Source: Flavobacteriaceae bacterium
GTDB lineage: Bacteria > Bacteroidota > Bacteroidia > Flavobacteriales > Flavobacteriaceae
NCBI GenBank assembly: GCA_009886755.1
Contig: QXYU01000010.1
Span: 1-37,102 of the forward strand
Reading direction: 5' to 3'
DNA length: 37,102 nucleotides
Position numbers and translations under genes: made by a program
Shown here: one piece after another, positions 1-9,615 of the stretch
How positions within the stretch are numbered: the stretch's first letter is position 1
Layout: each line of letters starts with the position of its first letter
The notes under the pieces: model-generated
Databases searched by the model: none
Seen by the model: only the letters and a program-made list of their open reading frames with translations
Told to the model about the DNA's origin: nothing

Positions 1-65
1 ATAAAGAAGAACAGATTTGGGTCTGTCCCTTTAAAAGTATTAAAAAATAATTATGGGTTTCTAAG

Positions 66-770
66 CTATGGCCATTCGGCTTTTAGCGCTAGGGTATGGC
101 AGGCGACAATCCCTGCGGTTTCTGTTCGGAAGCGTTGCGTTCCCAGTTTAATGGCGGTAGCTCCTTGCCGAAGTGCCTGGTCAATTTCGTCTTGGGTAAA
201 ATCGCCTTCCGGACCAATCAAAAGGGTGGTGTGGGGCTGCCATGGCACCTCTTTTAGCAATCCTTTTTTGTTTCCTTCGCGGCAATGCGCCAACAAGCAA
301 TCTGAGTTTTCAGACACAAAATCCGGAAAGGAGGTTAAGGGATTCAAAAGGGGTTTAAACGCCTGTTTTGATTGTTTGGTGGCACTTAAAATAATACGTT
401 CAAAGCGTTCTGGATTGATCTTCCGGCGTTCCGAATTCTGACACAGCAAAGGGGTAATTGCGCTAATCCCGATCTCAGTGGCTTTTTCCAAAAACCATTC
501 AAACCGATAGTTGCTTTTGGTGGGAGCCATGGCGATATGAACGGTATAGGGGGGTGGGGCGGCTTGTTCAAAATCAGTGATCTGAACCCAACACCCCTTG
601 GGGTCTGTGCTGAGAAGCTGCCCTTTGGCAGTGCCTCCAATGCCATTGAGAAGCCCAATAATGTCCCCCGGTTTTTTTCGTAAAACCCGTGACAAATGCT
701 TGCTTTCCATCGCAGACAACTGTATTTGTTGGTCGGAAGCGGTTAGTTCGGGTTGGTAGAAACGATCCAT
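66..770 (-). CDS. rsmE: 16S rRNA (uracil1498-N3)-methyltransferase RsmE
   Basis: RsmE transfers a methyl group from S-adenosylmethionine to N3 of U1498 in 16S rRNA of the small ribosomal subunit. The 234-aa product has the usual length. An N-terminal PUA-like part (about 1-70) precedes a SPOUT domain. Visible SPOUT motifs are KATEIG (96-101), an SERR stretch (113-116), GPEGDF (186-191) and LGTQRFRTETA (209-219), the last two forming the knot that binds the cofactor. The ATG at 770 lies 1 base after the tsaD stop, so the two genes are very probably one transcript read from tsaD. I see no clear terminator in the 65 bases beyond the stop. Confidence 0.95.
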   Translation of the reverse strand: MDRFYQPELTASDQQIQLSAMESKHLSRVLRKKPGDIIGLLNGIGGTAKGQLLSTDPKGCWVQITDFEQAAPPPYTVHIAMAPTKSNYRFEWFLEKATEIGISAITPLLCQNSERRKINPERFERIILSATKQSKQAFKPLLNPLTSFPDFVSENSDCLLAHCREGNKKGLLKEVPWQPHTTLLIGPEGDFTQDEIDQALRQGATAIKLGTQRFRTETAGIVACHTLALKAEWP

Positions 771-771
771 C

Positions 772-1797
772 TTAGAAGCCTAATCGAGGGTTAGCAATCG
801 CAGTAAAGTCACTGTATTTTTTAGACTGGGCTTGTAAATAACCCACCATACCAATCATGGCAGCATTGTCTGTGGTGTATTCAAATGGCGGTAAATGCAC
901 CGTCCATTGATCGGTCTTCGCCTTGTCCAACAAACGCGCGCGAATCTCGGAATTGGCAGAAACACCCCCGCCAATCACGATTCGGTTTATATCCGTCTCC
1001 TTTACAGCTTGTTCTAATTTCCGAAATATATTTTCGACCAAAGCCCATTGAAGCGAAGCGCACAAGTCTTCCCGATTTTTTTCTACAAACTCTGGGTCTT
1101 TGTTTTGATGCTTGTGGATAAAGTTTAAAAAGGCGGTTTTTATTCCGCTATAACTCAGATTAAGCCCCTTCATTTTGGGAATGGGAAAAGTAAAAGCTTT
1201 TGAATTTCCCTGTTGAGCCAAACGATCCAAGGAGGGCCCAGCAGGGTAGGGCAATCCAATGATTTTCCCACATTTATCAAAAGCTTCACCAATGGCATCG
1301 TCTTGGGTCTCGCCAATGACTTCCATGTCAAAGGCTGCCTTGCAAAGCACAATTTGGGTGTGGCCTCCGGAAACCGTCACGCCCAAAAAGGGAAAACGGG
1401 GCGGCTGTTGTTGTGGATGGTCAATAAAAGAAGCCAGTAAGTGCCCCTGCATATGATTCACCGCTAAAAAGGGAATGTTCAGCCCCATGGCCAATGATTT
1501 GGCAAAGCTGCTGCCCACCAATAGGGAGCCCAAAAGACCCGGGCCTTGGGTAAAGGCAATAAGATTGAGTTGTTTTTTTTCAATTCCCGCTTGTTCAATC
1601 GCTGCTGTGACCACCGGAATGATGTTGGATTGATGCGCTCGCGAAGCTAATTCTGGCACCACCCCACCATATCTTTTGTGAATTTCTTGATTGGCAATAC
1701 AATTTGACAGAACTTTACCGTCACAAAGTATAGCGGCAGCCGTATCGTCACAAGAGGATTCGATGCCCAAGGTGTAAAATGGTGTAGACACTTTCAT
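772..1797 (-). CDS. tsaD: tRNA threonylcarbamoyladenosine transferase TsaD
   Basis: TsaD transfers the threonylcarbamoyl group to A37 of ANN-decoding tRNAs, together with TsaB and TsaE. I start it at the ATG at 1797 (341 aa). The open frame runs 12 codons further upstream, but MKVSTPFYTLGIESSCDD is the expected family N-terminus. Visible are GIESSCDDTAA (about 11-21), the metal-binding HMQGH pair (His115, His119), VSGGHTQ (142-148), GGGVSAN and the C-terminal TDNAAMI. The start codon shares two bases with the start codon of the divergent tamB. A TATTTTTG -7 element lies 14 bases upstream, inside tamB. rsmE follows after 1 base. Confidence 0.96.
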   Translation of the reverse strand: MKVSTPFYTLGIESSCDDTAAAILCDGKVLSNCIANQEIHKRYGGVVPELASRAHQSNIIPVVTAAIEQAGIEKKQLNLIAFTQGPGLLGSLLVGSSFAKSLAMGLNIPFLAVNHMQGHLLASFIDHPQQQPPRFPFLGVTVSGGHTQIVLCKAAFDMEVIGETQDDAIGEAFDKCGKIIGLPYPAGPSLDRLAQQGNSKAFTFPIPKMKGLNLSYSGIKTAFLNFIHKHQNKDPEFVEKNREDLCASLQWALVENIFRKLEQAVKETDINRIVIGGGVSANSEIRARLLDKAKTDQWTVHLPPFEYTTDNAAMIGMVGYLQAQSKKYSDFTAIANPRLGF

Positions 1798-4700
1798 GCT
1801 TTTTAGGACAACAAAAATAAAGGATAAAATCAAAAGAGGTCGGCAAATAGTATTAGTACTTAGTATTTCATTCGTAGTGATGATGTTCTTGGGCTTTTTT
1901 ATATTCTCATTGTCCTCGGTACAAACTTCGCTGGCCCGACGTTTGACCGACGCTCTTCAGTCCGCAACCAATCAGGAATTACAAGTCAATAAGATTCAAA
2001 TAGATCTGCTGGGGAATGTAAACTTTAGAGGGGTTGTCGGTTTTGATCATTACAAAGACACCCTGTTTTTTATAGACGAATTTAAGGCAACACTTACCGC
2101 CCCTTCAAAAGCCCTTCAAGGCGATATTGAATTTGACAGTGCAACCCTTGAGGGATTTGATCTCAACCTAAAACAGTATCCAGGGGATTCGCTGACCAAT
2201 CTTGAGTATTTTATTCAAGGTCTTGGTTTAAACAAAACCAATAAAAACACCCAAACGGCCTTTGGTTTAAAGAAAATGACTTTTTCCAATGGAACTGTTC
2301 ATGTAGATCTTCCCCAACTGAAAAAAGGACAGCAAACGCTGCACAACCTTCAGTTTGAGGTAGCAAACGTTCGCATTCAAGAAAAAGAAATGACAGGAGT
2401 GTTACAGCATCTTCAGTTTTCTAATGCTGATGGTCTTTCGGTTCAAAAGCTGTCTGCTGTGGTGGCCAAAACCGCGCAAAATCTTAGTGTGGACTCCCTA
2501 GAAATTGAAACCGCAACAAGTAAACTATCGGGATCGCTCCAGATGGAATTCCCCACTCCTGATAGCGATACAACCTTGGACTTAAAAATACATCTTGACC
2601 GATTAAATCCAAAAGAATGGGGATGGGAAACCTATTACTCCAAAAATATTCGTGGTGAATTGCAGGGCAAAGGTCCCTTGCAGCGATTTGCCTTTTCAAA
2701 GCTGAAGGTAGCTGCCCCCGATTTTGAACTTCGAGCCACCGGTGTATTATCCTTAGACAGTCTCCAAAATCTAAATGCCATCCATACGGATATTGCTTCA
2801 TTGACATTTACTTCGGCACTGGTAAACAAATCTCCACTTCAAAAGCTGCTGGCATATAACAAGATAAAACTTCGCAGTGGAGAGACATTTAATTTTAAAG
2901 GAGTGACGGACTATAGTTCCAAGGGAATTGATATAGACGGTGTTTTACAGCAGGAGATCAACCACCTCAACACCTCATTTCAACAGTTGAAAACAGCAGA
3001 CAATACCCAACAGTTTAGCCTAACCCTAGACGCAACGCCTATGGATCTGTCTGTTTTTGATCCCTCCGGCACCTTTGGAGTGCTACGCGGTAAGTTGGCA
3101 ATGGAAGGCACTCAAAAAGCAGGAGAGTGGACTGCTGCCGCTTGGACCTTAAAACTGGATCAATTCCAGCACCAACAAAAGACATATGAAGGGATACAAA
3201 GTGAAGGAACACTCCAAAAAGGACAATGGAAAGGAAAGCTATCCGTAACAGATTCACAGATTGAATTACAGAGTCGTTTTGATCTATCGCCCAAAAGCAA
3301 ATTGAAAGTCAATGAGCTTGAAATTGATCTCGCACAACTAGATTTAAGCCTTTTAAACCCTTTGCTGGAACCCGGAAAAGCATTGTTGAGCGGAACAAGC
3401 TCGGGACGATTTACCGATACTCAAATTGACAAAATCAATGGTAACTTTAGTTTTGATAGCATCCAACTAAAAACGACTACGGAAAAGGTGTTGTTTGATG
3501 ATTTTATGCTTGAAATAAAAGCGAATGGCCTAAATCGATCCCTGTTTGTTTCGAATTCTGATTTGATTCAAGGAAGCCTTCAAGGAAATTTTCAACTTTC
3601 TCAACTCCAACAGCTTCTCAAAAATACACTAAGCCGTGCCTACCCGTTTACCGTGGCACAGCCTTTTGTAATGCCTCAAAACGCATTGGTTGATTTGAAG
3701 ATTTCTCAAAGAGCATTGGCAACAGCCTTTCCCAATTGGGGAATCAAAAATGATTTTACGCTTTCGGGCTTATTGCATTCTGAGGCTTCCAAAGGGCGTT
3801 TGCAGATGGAAGCCCCTTTGATTAACTACCAAAATAGTATTGTCAAAGGACTTTCACTTCGTCTGGAACCAGAATCGTCTAAGGCACCCAATACCATTGC
3901 CATGAAGGCATTGCAAATCAAGAACTACACATTTTCAGAACTGTCCCTAGTGAGTTCGCAAGAGGATCGCGGAATGCTTTTGCAGTTTAAAGCGAAAGGG
4001 CGGGAACGTCAAGATCTCTTTTCTTTAGAAGCGATTCATACAATTTCGGAAAATGAAGAACTTACGTTTCGTTTGCTTCCTTCGTCCGTTCGCTACAAAA
4101 ATACGGACTGGACATTTCGTCCCGATGCGGAAATCAGTTATAATAGCAAAAACAAACGCTGGTCAGTTGCGGCATTCCAGGCAAGGGCACAAGAACAGCG
4201 TATTGCACTAGAGGGTACCTATGCCAATAATGAAGCATACAGCATCCAAACGCAACTAGAACAAGTTGCTTTGGAGGGACTTCTTCCCGAGTTTAAAAAT
4301 TTCAGTATTCAAGGAGATGTAAGTCTCAAGCTAGACACCAATCGTTCTCCAGCTAAAAACAATTTTGACTTGAATATGGATGTGGCTGCGCTTTCCTTTA
4401 ATAAGAAAGCTATGGGAGAATTTGCTCTTTCCCTTTTTGGCAACAATCAGGTGGGTTCTTATACAAGTGCATTGACCTTTTTTAAAGATGGAAAAACAAC
4501 GCTTTCCGGTGAAGGCAATATATTGAATAGCAACAAGCAGCCCAGCATCAATTTTGACCTTGAATTTGACGCCTTTCGTTTGGACTTTTTGAATCAATTA
4601 GCCAACGGAACATTAGATGAAATTGAAGGAATGGCCTCGGGGATGGTCAATCTTTGGGGACCTTTGAACGCTTTGCGGCATGATGGCGAACTGCGTATTT

Positions 4701-6217
4701 CGGAAGGAGGCTTGTCCATTCCTTATTTGAATCTGTTTTATACTTTTGATCCCAAAACACGCATTTTACTGGCCAACCAAAGTTTTAATTTTTCTAAAGC
4801 CGTTTTTAGAAACACAGCATTCGATACCAAGGGGATCATCGATGGGAGTTATTCACATAGTAATTTTAAAAATTGGGAAATGGACTTTGCGATTTCCACC
4901 GATCGTATGTTGGTTTTTAATATTGAAGAATCTCCCGAACATATATTTTATGGACAGGGATTTTTTGGAGGTACAGGAAAATTAGTAGGACCTAGCAAAT
5001 CGCTGCGAATTAGCTTGGTTGGAGAAACTGAAGAGGGGACTAATTTCAAAATTCCTTGGACCGAAGATTACGGATTGGTGGATACTTCTTACATTGATTT
5101 TGTTTCTAAAACCAAAAAAGATTCCCTTGAAACCACTGATGCAGTTGTCGGATTGGGGCGTAAAATTTTGGAAATGGATTTTGAATTGGATATCAATGAT
5201 AAAGCCTTGATCGAAATTGTAATTGATCCGGAAACAAATAGCTCTTTATCAGGGAGAGGGGTTGGAACCTTATTGATGGAAATCAATACGGAGAATAAAT
5301 TCAATATGTGGGGAGATTTTATAACGATCGAAGGGAACTACAATTTTAGAAACTTAGGTTTGATCGATAAAAAATTCACTTTGCGGCCAGGAGGAAGTGT
5401 GAATTGGGAGGGAGATCCCTTAGGAGCCCAGATGAATATGCAGGCGGTCTATCAGGTGCCTGGAGGAGCCAATCCAGCCTTGTTGCTGGACAATCCGAAT
5501 TTTAACCGCAAAATCCCTACCGAAGTTGAAATTCAATTGCAAGGAAACCTACTGCAACCAGACAATCCCATCTTTGCTATCAATTTCCCGAACACCAATA
5601 ATGTTGTTGTTTCAGAAATCAACTATCGATTGGCGGATCCCCAAAGAAGTCAACTACAAGCCATTTCTTTATTGTCACAAGGAGTATTTATTAGTGATGT
5701 AAGTGTTTCGGTTCAAGGAATCACCAACAACCTTTATGAAAAGGCATCGGATGTGTTTTCGAGCCTTTTGGGCGAAAGCGATGAAAAGCTGAAAGTAGGG
5801 GTTAATTATCTCCAAGGCGATCGGAACAATGAATTGGACGTGCAAACTGAAGACCGACTCGGATTAACACTCAGCACCCAAATAAGTGATAAGATTCTCA
5901 TCAACGGTAAAATTGGGGTTCCAGTAGGTGGTTTTGCCCAAACACAGGTAGTGGGGGATGTTCAAATTGATTTTATCCTTAATAAAGACAACACCCTTCG
6001 GGCCAAAGTATTCAATAAGGAGAATGAATTCCGCTATATCGGAGAAGATTTTGGATACACCCAAGGGATGGGACTTTCCTATGACGTTGATTTTAATACC
6101 TTTCAAGAGCTCATTCAAAAAATAAAGCGAAAAAAACCGAAAGACAGTTTGAGGAAATCTTCATTTTCTGAATTGCAAGAAAATGGCACCGAGTTTCGTG
6201 ATAAAAACCAAAACTAG
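1796..6217 (+). CDS. tamB: Translocation/assembly module TamB (DUF490 family)
   Basis: A 1473-aa inner-membrane-anchored, periplasm-spanning protein of the TamB/AsmA-like class, thought to act in outer-membrane assembly or as a bridge for lipid movement. A basic N-terminus is followed by one membrane segment (about 18-40) ending in an SSVQTSLARRL-type juncture, then a very long beta-rich region. The last 400 residues or so carry the TamB signature: GNYNFRNLGLIDKKFTLRPG (around 1180-1200), an NWEGDPLGAQMNMQAVY stretch and a porin-like tail with LGLTLSTQISDK. The start is the ATG in the CATG shared with tsaD; the next ATGs would cut the membrane anchor. Adjacency to tsaD is common in flavobacteria. 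I see no good promoter of its own; one would have to lie inside tsaD. Confidence 0.92.
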   Translation: MLFRTTKIKDKIKRGRQIVLVLSISFVVMMFLGFFIFSLSSVQTSLARRLTDALQSATNQELQVNKIQIDLLGNVNFRGVVGFDHYKDTLFFIDEFKATLTAPSKALQGDIEFDSATLEGFDLNLKQYPGDSLTNLEYFIQGLGLNKTNKNTQTAFGLKKMTFSNGTVHVDLPQLKKGQQTLHNLQFEVANVRIQEKEMTGVLQHLQFSNADGLSVQKLSAVVAKTAQNLSVDSLEIETATSKLSGSLQMEFPTPDSDTTLDLKIHLDRLNPKEWGWETYYSKNIRGELQGKGPLQRFAFSKLKVAAPDFELRATGVLSLDSLQNLNAIHTDIASLTFTSALVNKSPLQKLLAYNKIKLRSGETFNFKGVTDYSSKGIDIDGVLQQEINHLNTSFQQLKTADNTQQFSLTLDATPMDLSVFDPSGTFGVLRGKLAMEGTQKAGEWTAAAWTLKLDQFQHQQKTYEGIQSEGTLQKGQWKGKLSVTDSQIELQSRFDLSPKSKLKVNELEIDLAQLDLSLLNPLLEPGKALLSGTSSGRFTDTQIDKINGNFSFDSIQLKTTTEKVLFDDFMLEIKANGLNRSLFVSNSDLIQGSLQGNFQLSQLQQLLKNTLSRAYPFTVAQPFVMPQNALVDLKISQRALATAFPNWGIKNDFTLSGLLHSEASKGRLQMEAPLINYQNSIVKGLSLRLEPESSKAPNTIAMKALQIKNYTFSELSLVSSQEDRGMLLQFKAKGRERQDLFSLEAIHTISENEELTFRLLPSSVRYKNTDWTFRPDAEISYNSKNKRWSVAAFQARAQEQRIALEGTYANNEAYSIQTQLEQVALEGLLPEFKNFSIQGDVSLKLDTNRSPAKNNFDLNMDVAALSFNKKAMGEFALSLFGNNQVGSYTSALTFFKDGKTTLSGEGNILNSNKQPSINFDLEFDAFRLDFLNQLANGTLDEIEGMASGMVNLWGPLNALRHDGELRISEGGLSIPYLNLFYTFDPKTRILLANQSFNFSKAVFRNTAFDTKGIIDGSYSHSNFKNWEMDFAISTDRMLVFNIEESPEHIFYGQGFFGGTGKLVGPSKSLRISLVGETEEGTNFKIPWTEDYGLVDTSYIDFVSKTKKDSLETTDAVVGLGRKILEMDFELDINDKALIEIVIDPETNSSLSGRGVGTLLMEINTENKFNMWGDFITIEGNYNFRNLGLIDKKFTLRPGGSVNWEGDPLGAQMNMQAVYQVPGGANPALLLDNPNFNRKIPTEVEIQLQGNLLQPDNPIFAINFPNTNNVVVSEINYRLADPQRSQLQAISLLSQGVFISDVSVSVQGITNNLYEKASDVFSSLLGESDEKLKVGVNYLQGDRNNELDVQTEDRLGLTLSTQISDKILINGKIGVPVGGFAQTQVVGDVQIDFILNKDNTLRAKVFNKENEFRYIGEDFGYTQGMGLSYDVDFNTFQELIQKIKRKKPKDSLRKSSFSELQENGTEFRDKNQN
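1812..1819 (-). promoter_or_regulatory. Candidate -7 promoter element for tsaD-rsmE
   Basis: Read on the minus strand, this is TATTTTTG, a perfect match to the Bacteroidota -7 consensus TAnnTTTG, ending 14 bases before the tsaD ATG. A TTTG that could serve as the -33 element lies 24 bases further upstream (1844-1847), slightly wider than the usual spacing. The element sits inside the tamB coding region. AT-rich sequence makes chance matches common. Confidence 0.4.
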
Positions 6218-6269
6218 TCGCCTATTTGTTGATTTTCTAATTCGACTACCATAATACCGATAGAAATAG

Positions 6270-6277
6270 TATTTTTG
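6270..6277 (+). promoter_or_regulatory. Candidate -7 promoter element for pfkA-gapA-kinase
   Basis: TATTTTTG matches the TAnnTTTG consensus exactly and ends 18 bases before the pfkA ATG at 6296, in the 78-base gap after tamB. No TTG was found at the expected -33 distance, so support rests on the -7 box and its position. Confidence 0.42.
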
Positions 6278-6295
6278 GCTTTCCGAATTGACCAT

Positions 6296-7279
6296 ATGTC
6301 TACACTAAAGAAAATAGGCGTTTTAACTTCCGGTGGAGACGCTCCCGGAATGAATGCAGCCATCCGAGCCGTTGTTCGTGCTTCCATTTTCTACAAATTT
6401 GAATGTTTTGCTATCCACAAAGGCTATCAAGGGCTGATTTATGGAGAGTTAACTCCCATGACCCCTCGATCGGTGAATAACATCGTTAATAAAGGAGGGA
6501 CCTTTTTGAAATCAGCTCGTTGTTTGGAATTTCGCACCAAAGAAGGACGTGAAAAAGCCTATCAAACGGTTCAAAAGTTTGAATTGGATGCGCTGGTAGT
6601 AATTGGTGGTGACGGTTCTTTTACGGGTGCCATGATTTTTCAAAAAGAATGGAATGTTCCTGTGATTGGAATCCCTGGAACCATTGACAATGATATTAGT
6701 GGAACGCAATTTACGTTGGGCTATGATACTGCTTTGAATACCGTTATAGATGCAATCGACAAAATTCGTGATACAGCCAGTTCTCATAACCGTCTTTTCT
6801 TTGTGGAAGTGATGGGAAGAGATGCAGGGCATATTGCTTTGAATGCGGGCGTGGGAGCAGGAGCCGAAGAAATTTTGATCCCAGAAGAAGACATGGGGCT
6901 CGAACGCTTACTAGATTCGCTTAAGAAAAGCGAGAAATCAGGAAAATCATCCAGCATTGTAGTGGTTGCCGAGGGAGACAAAACAGGCGATAATGTATTT
7001 GAAATCGCCTCTTATGTCGAAAAAAACATGCCTTATTATGACGTTCGCGTATCGGTTCTAGGACATATGCAACGCGGAGGATCCCCCAGTTGTTTTGACC
7101 GCGTCTTGGCTTCTAGAATGGGTGTTTTTGCAGTGGAATCCCTTCGGGAGGGAGCCTCCAATGTCATGGTCGGTATCAAAAACGATGAAATGGTTCTTAG
7201 CCCGCTAGAAAAGGCAATCAAAGGAACCTCAAAAATCAATAAAGAACTCATCCGAGTATCGGATATATTATCAATTTAA
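6296..7279 (+). CDS. pfkA: ATP-dependent 6-phosphofructokinase
   Basis: Phosphorylates fructose 6-phosphate to fructose 1,6-bisphosphate in cytoplasmic glycolysis. I start it at the ATG at 6296 (327 aa, MSTLKKIGVLTSGGDAPG); a TTG 21 bases upstream is open but adds residues the family lacks and would overlap the -7 box. Visible motifs are TSGGDAPGMNAA (11-22), GGDGS (104-108), the catalytic PGTIDND loop (127-133), MGRDAG (173-178) and GHMQRGGSPS. The Gly in GGDGS points to ATP rather than pyrophosphate as donor. gapA follows after 17 bases and a sugar kinase after that, a typical flavobacterial glycolytic unit. Confidence 0.96.
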   Translation: MSTLKKIGVLTSGGDAPGMNAAIRAVVRASIFYKFECFAIHKGYQGLIYGELTPMTPRSVNNIVNKGGTFLKSARCLEFRTKEGREKAYQTVQKFELDALVVIGGDGSFTGAMIFQKEWNVPVIGIPGTIDNDISGTQFTLGYDTALNTVIDAIDKIRDTASSHNRLFFVEVMGRDAGHIALNAGVGAGAEEILIPEEDMGLERLLDSLKKSEKSGKSSSIVVVAEGDKTGDNVFEIASYVEKNMPYYDVRVSVLGHMQRGGSPSCFDRVLASRMGVFAVESLREGASNVMVGIKNDEMVLSPLEKAIKGTSKINKELIRVSDILSI

Positions 7280-7290
7280 ACTTAAATTAA

Positions 7291-8295
<1,005 letters not shown>

Positions 8296-8302
8296 TTAAC
8301 GT

Positions 8303-9172
8303 ATGATATTGGTTGTTGACAGTGGCTCCACCAAAACGGATTGGTTTGCCATCGCATCTACAGGAGAAGTTTTGTTCTCGACCCAAACGCTTGGGCTGAA
8401 TCCGCAAGTACTTTCCAGTGAGATTTTAACAGAACGAATCATCAATAACTTTGAGTTGTCTCAGAATCGTGAGGCAATAACCCATTTGTATTTTTATGGT
8501 GCTGGTTGCGGGATTAAAAGCCCGCAACAACGCATCATCAAGGTGTTTGAAAAGATTTTTGTAAATGCAGAACTTTCTGTCAAAGAAGACACCTATGCGG
8601 CAGTATATGCCACAGTAAAAAAAGATACCCCTGCAATTGTATGTATCTTGGGTACGGGTTCAAACTGCACCTATTTTGATGGAAACGAAATCGAGCAGCG
8701 TGTAATTTCGTTGGGATACGTTTTGATGGATGAAGCCAGTGGGAATTTCTACGGAAAGCAACTGATTCGAAGTTATTATTTTAACGAAATGCCAGAGGAA
8801 CTCCGCAAGCCATTTGAGGAAACTTTTGACTTAGAAGCTGATGTTGTCAAAGAAAATATTTACCGCAAGGAAAATCCCAACACCTATTTGGCAACCTTCG
8901 CGAGATTTATGATTGAACATAAATCCCATCCGTTGATGAATAAAATCATCAAAGGCGGTTTGCGACGTTTTATCGAGCATCAAATACTACAGTTCGAAGA
9001 TGCCAAGCAGGTACCGATTCATTTTGTAGGGTCTATTTCTCATTTCCTCCAAGAAGAAATTGAAGAAATCATAACGACAGAATACGGACTTACGATGGGT
9101 AATGTTGTCAAACGCCCTATTGATGGATTGGTGAAATTTCACCAGAAGAAACTCAATGCTTCTATATCCTAG
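8303..9172 (+). CDS. BadF/BadG/BcrA/BcrD-type ATPase, probable N-acetyl-amino-sugar kinase
   Basis: A 289-aa member of the actin-like ATPase fold. The N-terminal phosphate-binding motif DSGSTKTDW (6-14) and the second motif ILGTGSNCTYF (around 114-124) are clear, and VGSISHFLQEE near residue 235 resembles the adenosine motif. Family relatives include N-acetylglucosamine kinase and the MurNAc/GlcNAc kinase MurK, so the likely role is phosphorylating amino sugars released from peptidoglycan or chitin-like glycans. Being third in the pfkA-gapA unit fits sugar entry to glycolysis. The substrate cannot be read from the sequence, so no symbol is given. The gene ends 5 bases before the convergent ridA. 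Confidence 0.85.
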   Translation: MILVVDSGSTKTDWFAIASTGEVLFSTQTLGLNPQVLSSEILTERIINNFELSQNREAITHLYFYGAGCGIKSPQQRIIKVFEKIFVNAELSVKEDTYAAVYATVKKDTPAIVCILGTGSNCTYFDGNEIEQRVISLGYVLMDEASGNFYGKQLIRSYYFNEMPEELRKPFEETFDLEADVVKENIYRKENPNTYLATFARFMIEHKSHPLMNKIIKGGLRRFIEHQILQFEDAKQVPIHFVGSISHFLQEEIEEIITTEYGLTMGNVVKRPIDGLVKFHQKKLNASIS

Positions 9173-9173
9173 T

Positions 9174-9189
9174 GCTATTATAGAATAGC
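9174..9189. terminator. Possible small bidirectional hairpin between kinase and ridA
   Basis: GCTATT-ATAG-AATAGC is a perfect 6-bp inverted repeat with a 4-base loop in the 5-base gap between the convergent kinase and ridA genes. It overlaps the last two ridA codons and its stop. It is AT-rich with no T run on either side, so as an intrinsic terminator it is weak and may be chance. Confidence 0.22.
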
Positions 9190-9558
9190 GATCATGCTAA
9201 TTTCTACTCGAACGTTTTTGGGAAGTGTTTGCACCGCAACGGTTTCTCTTGCAGGGGCTTGGTCTTCATCAAAATAACGCCCATAGACTTCATTGACCAC
9301 AGCAAAGTGAGCCATGTCGTCGAGAAAAATAGAGGACTTCACGACCTGTTCAAAACCCATTCCAGCAGCTTCTAAAACCGCCGCCAGGTTTTTCATGACT
9401 TGCTCCGTTTCCATGGCAATACTTTCCGATACCCATTCCATAGTTGCGGGATCAAAACCGATTTGACCACTTATATAGAGCGTGTTTCCAGATTTAATCG
9501 CTTGGTTATAAGGACCGATAGGAGCCGGGGCGTTTTTCGTTTGAATGACTGTTTTCAT
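9178..9558 (-). CDS. ridA: RidA family reactive intermediate/imine deaminase
   Basis: RidA hydrolyses reactive enamines and imines, such as 2-aminoacrylate made by PLP-dependent dehydratases, and so protects PLP enzymes. The 126-aa length is typical. The diagnostic C-terminal signature APARETVAVQTLPKNVRVEI (101-120) holds the active-site Arg104 and the acidic Glu119. The N-terminal APAPIGPYNQA and YISGQIG motifs are also standard. It lies 57 bases downstream of lptD on the same strand, and no TAnnTTTG box is visible in that gap, so read-through from lptD is likely. Confidence 0.95.
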   Translation of the reverse strand: MKTVIQTKNAPAPIGPYNQAIKSGNTLYISGQIGFDPATMEWVSESIAMETEQVMKNLAAVLEAAGMGFEQVVKSSIFLDDMAHFAVVNEVYGRYFDEDQAPARETVAVQTLPKNVRVEISMIAIL

Positions 9559-9615
9559 CTTTTTAATAGTATAAATAGCGATTGAAGTATGGCTAAATTA
9601 ACGAAAACTAATCTA

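Noticed and set aside
11-26. ACAGA-TTTGGG-TCTGT inverted repeat at the window start as a terminator for rsmE
   Set aside because: Only 5-bp arms, no T run in either direction, and the neighbouring gene is outside the window.
6215-6248. TAGTCG/CGACTA inverted repeat after tamB as a terminator
   Set aside because: 22-base loop, 6-bp arms and no T run make it too weak; it also lies in the pfkA promoter area.
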